From assembly GCA_004557245.1 (NCBI GenBank), contig SFEL01000025.1, forward strand, positions 1-17,172: a stretch of 17,172 bases of DNA. The letters run 5' to 3'. Position 1 is the first letter of the stretch; every line of letters starts with the position of its first letter. Position numbers and translations under genes: made by a program. This DNA is from Clostridiales bacterium (GTDB lineage: Bacteria; Bacillota; Clostridia; Christensenellales; CAG-138). Below, piece by piece: positions 13,343 through 17,172 of this stretch. Under the pieces are notes generated by a model. It did no database searches. It was not told the DNA's origin and saw only the letters and a program-made list of their open reading frames with translations.

Positions 13343-13540
13343 CTACCTCCGACCATCAAGATTGACGAATTGGCGTTTAATTCCAGCTACCATTGTCAAG
13401 ACAGTTTCTCGAATAAAACTGTGAACATCTTCTAAGTGAATCGGATTTGCAGAGGGTTTCGGGCAAAACGGGCTTGAAATTAGGTGAGAAAAATCAATGC
13501 TTGCCTGATTCGTGAAGTATCTGCCTTCTGCGTATATGGC
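13343..13540 (-). pseudogene. Possible decayed coding remnant, no start codon
   Basis: A minus-strand frame of 65 codons is open from 13540 to a TAG at 13343-13345. It reads like a real protein end (for example ANPIHLEDVHSFIRETVLTM and GIKRQFVNLDGRR) but has no plausible start or ribosome binding site, and a stop lies just upstream. It may be a remnant of a gene once carried by the element. I do not recognise the family, and chance is not excluded. Confidence 0.25.
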
Positions 13541-13823
13541 TTATACTGTTCCGTGATTTACGGTATCGTGCAGCCGGTGCGCGGTTTTGTATGACCTTTT
13601 GCGGTTTGGCTACATATCGTCCGATTCTGTGAAGTGCAAAGTTGCGCCCTGCGTACAGGGCATCGAATATGCCGCACGCACAAAACCGCCAGAAAGGGGA
13701 AAAAGCCCTGTGCCGCGTTCAATACGTAGCACAGGGTTTTCCAGTGTTGTAGATTTCTGATTGCATTCGCACCGCTGTTTTTCTTGTCATGCTTTATGCA
13801 AGGTTGTCATTCACTTATTTATA
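13541..13823. other. Structured right end of the element, non-coding
   Basis: A 10-bp inverted repeat (GCGGTTTTGT at 13581-13590, complement at 13680-13689) encloses a 6-bp hairpin (GCCCTG/CAGGGC, loop CGTA, 13646-13661). It is followed by a terminator-like hairpin at 13706-13740 with CCCTGTGC/GCACAGGG arms. That hairpin is flanked by A's and T's, so it can act on both strands. No gene is evident from 13179 to 13926 apart from the possible remnant on the minus strand. The right attachment site should lie in or just after this stretch. Confidence 0.5.
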
Positions 13824-13876
13824 CCATGCAGGAAAGGGCATACAGATCCTGCGAAAAGAATAAAATACGCCCAAAA

Positions 13877-13905
13877 GGAATAAGCACAGCTTCTATCACA
13901 TATGA
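13877..13905 (+). promoter_or_regulatory. Possible forespore (sigma-G/F-type) promoter of cwlD
   Basis: GGAATA (13877-13882), 16 bases, CATATGA (13899-13905) loosely fits the sigma-G/F pattern (GNATA, then CATNNTA). In B. subtilis cwlD is expressed during sporulation. The match is by eye and short. Confidence 0.35.
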
Positions 13906-13926
13906 TTTACCCGTGAGGTGTGTCAT

Positions 13927-14616
13927 ATGGGCAAGAGGCGTTTGATAGGAAAGATAGTTATATTGATGCTGGGCTTGGCAGCGGTGGTGATATTGGCGGC
14001 AAACAGCGATACCATACCCGTCAGCACCCCAAAAAAGGGGTATAGGGTAGTTATCGATCCGGGTCACGGCGGCAGCGACTGCGGCGCGGTGGGAGTATCG
14101 GGAGTAAAGGAGGCGGGGCTGAACCTTGCCGTGAGCCTGTACCTGAAGGAGGAGCTGGAGGCGCTGGGAATGGAGGCCATACTCACCCGCAGCGACGAAA
14201 GGGCGCTGGCAGAGGGCAAGAAGGCGGACATGGCCGCCAGGGGCAAAATAATGAACGGAGAAGGGGTGGATCTGGTGGTGAGCGTTCATATGAACAAGTT
14301 CACCGATCCATCGGTACATGGGCCAATGGCCTTCTACATGAAGGGCAGCGCCGAGGGGGAGAAGCTTGCAAAGACCGTTATAGACAGCATAACAGACGAG
14401 CTGGGGGCGGCCCGGCGCATAGCCAATCCCGGCGACTATTATGTGATACGGGAGAGCATGCCGGTATCCGTGCTGGTGGAGTGCGGTTTCCTCTCAAACA
14501 GCGGTGATGAGGCGCTTTTGCAGCAGGAGCAGCATCAAAAGAAGCTCGCCCGCGCCATAGCGCGAGGGATTTTCAGCTATCTTGAGGGGGATTTGGGGTG
14601 TAAGCCGCTGGACTAA
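13927..14616 (+). CDS. cwlD: Spore cortex N-acetylmuramoyl-L-alanine amidase CwlD
   Basis: The protein has 229 residues. The ATG at 13927 is chosen because GAGGTG lies 6 bases upstream; the GTG at 13918 is part of that site. An N-terminal membrane segment (about 7-25) leads to an Amidase_3 domain: VVIDPGHGGSDCGAVG (first zinc histidine), KEAGLNLAVSLYLKEEL (zinc glutamate), VSVHMNKF (second histidine), and VLVECGFLSN with the catalytic glutamate. CwlD cleaves peptide side chains from cortex muramic acid, the first step to muramic-delta-lactam, which marks the cortex for breakdown during germination. It is the first host gene right of the mobile element; the insertion left its own promoter region largely intact. 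Confidence 0.93.
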   Translation: MGKRRLIGKIVILMLGLAAVVILAANSDTIPVSTPKKGYRVVIDPGHGGSDCGAVGVSGVKEAGLNLAVSLYLKEELEALGMEAILTRSDERALAEGKKADMAARGKIMNGEGVDLVVSVHMNKFTDPSVHGPMAFYMKGSAEGEKLAKTVIDSITDELGAARRIANPGDYYVIRESMPVSVLVECGFLSNSGDEALLQQEQHQKKLARAIARGIFSYLEGDLGCKPLD

Positions 14617-14637
14617 TGGACCTTTGTCGCTTATAAT
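14609..14637 (+). promoter_or_regulatory. Promoter of mrnC-rlmB-sigH
   Basis: TGGACT (14609-14614, four of six), a 17-base spacer, and TATAAT (14632-14637) lie across the end of cwlD. The transcript would start near 14644, about 34 bases before the mrnC start codon. Confidence 0.5.
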
Positions 14638-14677
14638 ATAATAGAATTGATATGCAAAGGCGAAGGACAGGCAGATT

Positions 14678-15109
14678 ATGGACGCCATGATAAACCGCAT
14701 ACTGGGGGAGCAGCGGAAAAACCCCCGCCTCATGAACCCGCTGGTGCTGGCCTACATAGGCGACACGGTATACGACCTTTACGTGCGCAGCTGGCTCATA
14801 GAGGGCAGCGACGCTACGGCTCACGGCCTGCATGTAATGGCCACCAGGAAGGTCTGCGCAAAGGCCCAGGCAGCGGGGGCCATGGCGATAATGGAACAAC
14901 TCACGGAGGACGAGCTGTACATATTCAAGCGGGGGCGCAACAGCCATATGGGTACCGTACCCAAACACGCGGAAATGTCGGATTACAGGGCGGCTTCAGG
15001 CCTTGAGGCGCTGCTGGGGTACCTGTTTCTGTCCGGCGAGGACGGCCGCATACGCGAGCTTATGGACAATATAAAACAAAGCCTTTTTACAGAGGATGAG
15101 GAGAAATAG
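14678..15109 (+). CDS. mrnC: Mini-ribonuclease III (MrnC)
   Basis: This 143-residue protein is a single RNase III catalytic domain without the double-stranded-RNA-binding domain. PLVLAYIGDTVYDLYVR holds the catalytic aspartates, KRGRNSH and the SDYRAASGLEALLGYLFL block close the active site. MrnC matures 23S rRNA ends in Firmicutes. A GAAGGA site lies about 10 bases before the ATG. Its neighbours match the B. subtilis order mrnC-rlmB-...-sigH. Confidence 0.95.
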   Translation: MDAMINRILGEQRKNPRLMNPLVLAYIGDTVYDLYVRSWLIEGSDATAHGLHVMATRKVCAKAQAAGAMAIMEQLTEDELYIFKRGRNSHMGTVPKHAEMSDYRAASGLEALLGYLFLSGEDGRIRELMDNIKQSLFTEDEEK

Positions 15110-15110
15110 C

Positions 15111-16136
15111 ATGGCATACGACAACAGGCGCAGCAACGGCGACTACGGCCGGAAGAGCTACAACCGGGGCGGCTACGGTCAGAAGGATTTTGAAAGGGAC
15201 ATAGCCCGGGATTCCAAGCCCTATAAGAAGCTTGACGGCAGAAAGCCTTATGGCAAGAAGTTTGACGACCGTCAGGATAAGCCCTACAAGAAGTCGGACG
15301 ATAAGCGCGAGGACAGGCCCTTCAAGGATAAGCCCCTCAATAAGAAGCCCGAGAGCCGGGAGAATACCCCCAACACCAACGAGCCCGACGAGCTGCCATA
15401 CATAATAATGGGCCGCAACGCCGTGCGGGAAGCTGTGAAGTCAGGCCGCAGCATAGACCGGATACTGGTGAGCAAGGAGCTGGACGGCTCTCTCCGGGAG
15501 GTTGTGAACCTTGCCCGGGACAACAACATACAGATACGCGAGGTGGACCGCTACAAGCTGGACGAGATATGTATGCCCTTCGGCCACGGCGGCAAGCCGG
15601 GCAACCATCAGGGAATTCTGGCCCAGGTGCCGGGCGTAGAGTACTGCGACATATCCGACATACTCAGGGACGCAAGGGATAAGGACGAGAAGCCGTTCAT
15701 AATACTCCTTGACGGCGTGGAGGATCCCCACAATCTGGGCAGCATAATCCGCAGCGCGGAATGCGCCGGCGCCCACGGCGTAATAATACCCAAGCGACGC
15801 AGCGCATCCGTGACCGCAGCGGCCTGCAAGGCTTCTGCGGGCGCGGTGGAGTACATGAAGGTGGCCCGGGTATCCAACCTTGCGGGAGCCATAGACCGTC
15901 TCAAGGACGAAGGGCTGTGGATAGCCGGCGCGGACATGGAGGGCACCGAAATGACCAAGGCGGACCTGAAGGGTGCCATAGGCTTAGTGATAGGCAGCGA
16001 GGGCGACGGTCTAAGCAGGCTCATCCGCGAGAAGTGCGACTTCCTTGTGTCCATACCCATGTGGGGCCACATAGATTCCCTCAACGCGGCGGTGGCCGCA
16101 GCCATACTCATGTTCGAAAAGAAGAGGCAGGGTTAG
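15111..16136 (+). CDS. rlmB: 23S rRNA 2'-O-methyltransferase RlmB (SpoU/TrmH family)
   Basis: The protein has 341 residues from the ATG at 15111, which has GAGGAG 7 bases upstream and lies 1 base after the mrnC stop; an upstream in-frame ATG at 15096 lies inside mrnC. Residues 96-175 form the RNA-substrate-binding domain (YIIMGRNAVREAVKSGRSID). The SPOUT methyltransferase domain has LLDGVEDPHNLGSIIRSAEC, VIGSEGDGLSRLI and VSIPMWGHIDSLNAAVAAAI, the trefoil-knot S-adenosylmethionine site. RlmB methylates G2251 (E. coli numbering) in 23S rRNA. Residues 1-95 are an unusual Lys/Arg/Asp/Tyr-rich extension, probably disordered, with recurring KPYKK and DDR units. Confidence 0.93.
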   Translation: MAYDNRRSNGDYGRKSYNRGGYGQKDFERDIARDSKPYKKLDGRKPYGKKFDDRQDKPYKKSDDKREDRPFKDKPLNKKPESRENTPNTNEPDELPYIIMGRNAVREAVKSGRSIDRILVSKELDGSLREVVNLARDNNIQIREVDRYKLDEICMPFGHGGKPGNHQGILAQVPGVEYCDISDILRDARDKDEKPFIILLDGVEDPHNLGSIIRSAECAGAHGVIIPKRRSASVTAAACKASAGAVEYMKVARVSNLAGAIDRLKDEGLWIAGADMEGTEMTKADLKGAIGLVIGSEGDGLSRLIREKCDFLVSIPMWGHIDSLNAAVAAAILMFEKKRQG

Positions 16137-16142
16137 CTTGTA

Positions 16143-16739
16143 ATGGAAAAAAGGGAAAATAAGGACGGAAGGCTGGTGCGGCTTGCCCAATCGGGCGACA
16201 ATGACGCCATGGAGCAGCTTTGCGCGGAGTATAAGGATACTGTGCGCATGCTGGCCCGGCCTTATTTTCTCATAGGCGCGGACAGGGACGACCTTATTCA
16301 GGAGGGGATGATAGGCCTGTACAAGGCCATACGGGACTATCGGGAGGATCACAACGCCAGCTTTGCTTCCTTTGCGGAGCTTTGCATAACCCGGCAGATA
16401 CTCAGCGCCATTAACGCCAGCCGCCGCCGGAAGCATCAGCCGCTGAACAGCTACATATCCCTCTACCGTACCCCGGAAAGCGGAGACCGTGAGCTCCTTG
16501 AGCTGATAGAGCAGCCGGGCGGCGACCCGGAGGAGCGTTTCATAAGCCGTGAAACGGCGGCTGCCCTCAGAGACGTGATAAATACCCGCCTCACCCCCCT
16601 CGAAAGAAGGGTAACGGAGCTTTTCCTTCAGGGTATGACCTACCGTCAGATAGCCGGTGCGGTGCCATGCCCCCTCAAGAGCGTAGACAATGCCCTGAGC
16701 CGGGTAAAAAGGAAGCTGGGGGAAAGCGTGGATAAGTAG
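16143..16739 (+). CDS. sigH: Sporulation sigma factor SigH
   Basis: This 198-residue sigma-70-family protein has region 2 (DRDDLIQEGMIGLYKAIRDY, then SFASFAELCITRQILSAINA) and region 4 (LTPLERRVTELFLQGMTYRQ and SVDNALSRVKRKL), with no region 3 between them. The KHQPLNSYISL segment after region 2 is characteristic of SigH. SigH directs early stationary-phase and sporulation genes. It starts 6 bases after rlmB. In B. subtilis rae1 usually sits between rlmB and sigH; it is absent here. Confidence 0.95.
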   Translation: MEKRENKDGRLVRLAQSGDNDAMEQLCAEYKDTVRMLARPYFLIGADRDDLIQEGMIGLYKAIRDYREDHNASFASFAELCITRQILSAINASRRRKHQPLNSYISLYRTPESGDRELLELIEQPGGDPEERFISRETAAALRDVINTRLTPLERRVTELFLQGMTYRQIAGAVPCPLKSVDNALSRVKRKLGESVDK

Positions 16740-16749
16740 GAAGGGGCGA

Positions 16750-16921
16750 CTTCTTTCTCTTTTCTTTTCAGGAGAAAAGAAAAGCAGAAAGAAGCAAAGA
16801 GAAAAGAAAAGCCTGACAAAAAAATAAAGGAGCGGCTTATACGCTCCTTTCAGAGTGTCGAAAAAGTGGCGTTCAGCCACTTTTTCGACATACTTAAAGG
16901 AGTGGCCTAAGCCACTCCTTT
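16750..16921. terminator. Array of four hairpins between convergent sigH and tuf
   Basis: Hairpin 1 has 20 paired bases with one bulged C (arms 16750-16769 and 16774-16794, loop AGGA), made of purine/pyrimidine tracts; part of its right arm is repeated at 16800-16812. Hairpin 2 is AAAGGAGCG/CGCTCCTTT (16826-16834/16842-16850). Hairpin 3 has a perfect 15-bp stem (16856-16870/16876-16890, loop GTTCA). Hairpin 4 is AAAGGAGTGGC/GCCACTCCTTT (16896-16906/16911-16921). Hairpin 4 lies 20 bases past the tuf stop and serves as its terminator; the others can end sigH transcription. Confidence 0.75.
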
Positions 16922-16940
16922 ATTTGAGCCTGCGCTTTGA

Positions 16941-17172
16941 TTACTCGATGATCGCGGAAACAACGCCGGAAGCAACGGTGCGGCCGCCTTCGCGGATAGC
17001 GAAGCGGAGACCTTCGTCCATGGCGATGGGGGTGATCAGATCGATCTCCATGGTGATGTGGTCGCCAGGCATAACCATCTCAACGCCCTCGGGCAGCTTG
17101 ATGGAGCCGGTAACGTCGGTGGTGCGGAAATAGAACTGAGGACGGTAGCCGGAGAAGAAGGGAGTATGGCGG
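16941..17172 (-). CDS. tuf: Elongation factor Tu, C-terminal part (cut by window edge)
   Basis: Read on the minus strand, the last 76 codons give the end of EF-Tu domain 3: TPFFSGYRPQFYFRTTDVTG, MVMPGDHITMEIDLITPIAM and REGGRTVASGVVSAIIE, then TAA at 16941-16943. EF-Tu delivers aminoacyl-tRNA to the ribosome. Codons are strongly optimised (ATC, AAG, CGC), as expected for this abundant protein. It is convergent with sigH. Confidence 0.96.
   Translation of the reverse strand, partial: RHTPFFSGYRPQFYFRTTDVTGSIKLPEGVEMVMPGDHITMEIDLITPIAMDEGLRFAIREGGRTVASGVVSAIIE

Larger units (their letters stand above)
8077..13823. mobile_element. Serine-recombinase element carrying an alkylation-repair operon (boundaries provisional)
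   Basis: The region holds a large serine recombinase at one end and a four-gene Ada-type repair operon as cargo. It lies between two clearly host units: the YcxB-like gene with its terminator, and cwlD. Codon choice changes here: isoleucine is mostly ATC/ATT, whereas flanking genes favour ATA. A 10-bp direct repeat, CTTATTTATA, at 8077-8086 and 13814-13823 could be the duplicated core, but it is AT-rich and may be chance. No relaxase, coupling ATPase or other conjugation gene is present, so the element is at most mobilisable or a reduced derivative. Confidence 0.6.

Noticed and set aside
1..17172. CRISPR arrays, tRNA or rRNA genes
   Set aside because: No regularly spaced repeats and no tRNA or rRNA signatures were seen on either strand.

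Overview
The window looks like the chromosome of an endospore-forming Firmicute, most likely of class Clostridia. It carries three sporulation-linked genes (spoIID, cwlD, sigH), a FloA/NfeD membrane-domain operon, the conserved run mrnC-rlmB-sigH, and the 3' end of tuf. Host genes use ATA often for isoleucine and are moderately GC-rich. No species can be named from the sequence alone.

Layout. Positions 1-47 are the first codons of an IS3-family transposase orfA that runs off the left edge, followed by a dense series of hairpins to 299. Minus-strand genes fill 314-3439: a Pro-rich membrane protein, floA, a zinc-ribbon membrane protein, nfeD, and a membrane protein with a sigma-like N-terminus. 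spoIID (+) meets a PIG-V-like glycosyltransferase (-) tail to tail, and the two share a TTAA stop. A very good sigma-A promoter and a leader of about 120 nt drive a TauE/SafE-like permease with codon use typical of highly expressed genes. A YcxB-like gene and its terminator end at 8076.

From about 8077 to about 13823 lies what I read as a compact mobile element. It has a large serine recombinase (8409-10025, -), a small co-directional gene, a leader with hairpins, and a promoter whose spacer contains a LexA (SOS) box. Divergent from these is a four-gene alkylation-repair cargo operon: alkA, a TauE/SafE permease, adaA, and adaB/ogt. The operon promoter overlaps a direct repeat resembling Ada boxes. 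The element therefore appears to tie DNA damage both to movement (LexA) and to repair of methyl damage (Ada). Its codon use (few ATA) differs from the flanking host genes.

Right of the element the host chromosome resumes: cwlD, mrnC, rlmB and sigH on the plus strand, then a four-hairpin intergenic array and the C-terminus of EF-Tu on the minus strand. The element boundaries, the LexA and Ada sites, and all promoters are read by eye and not computed.
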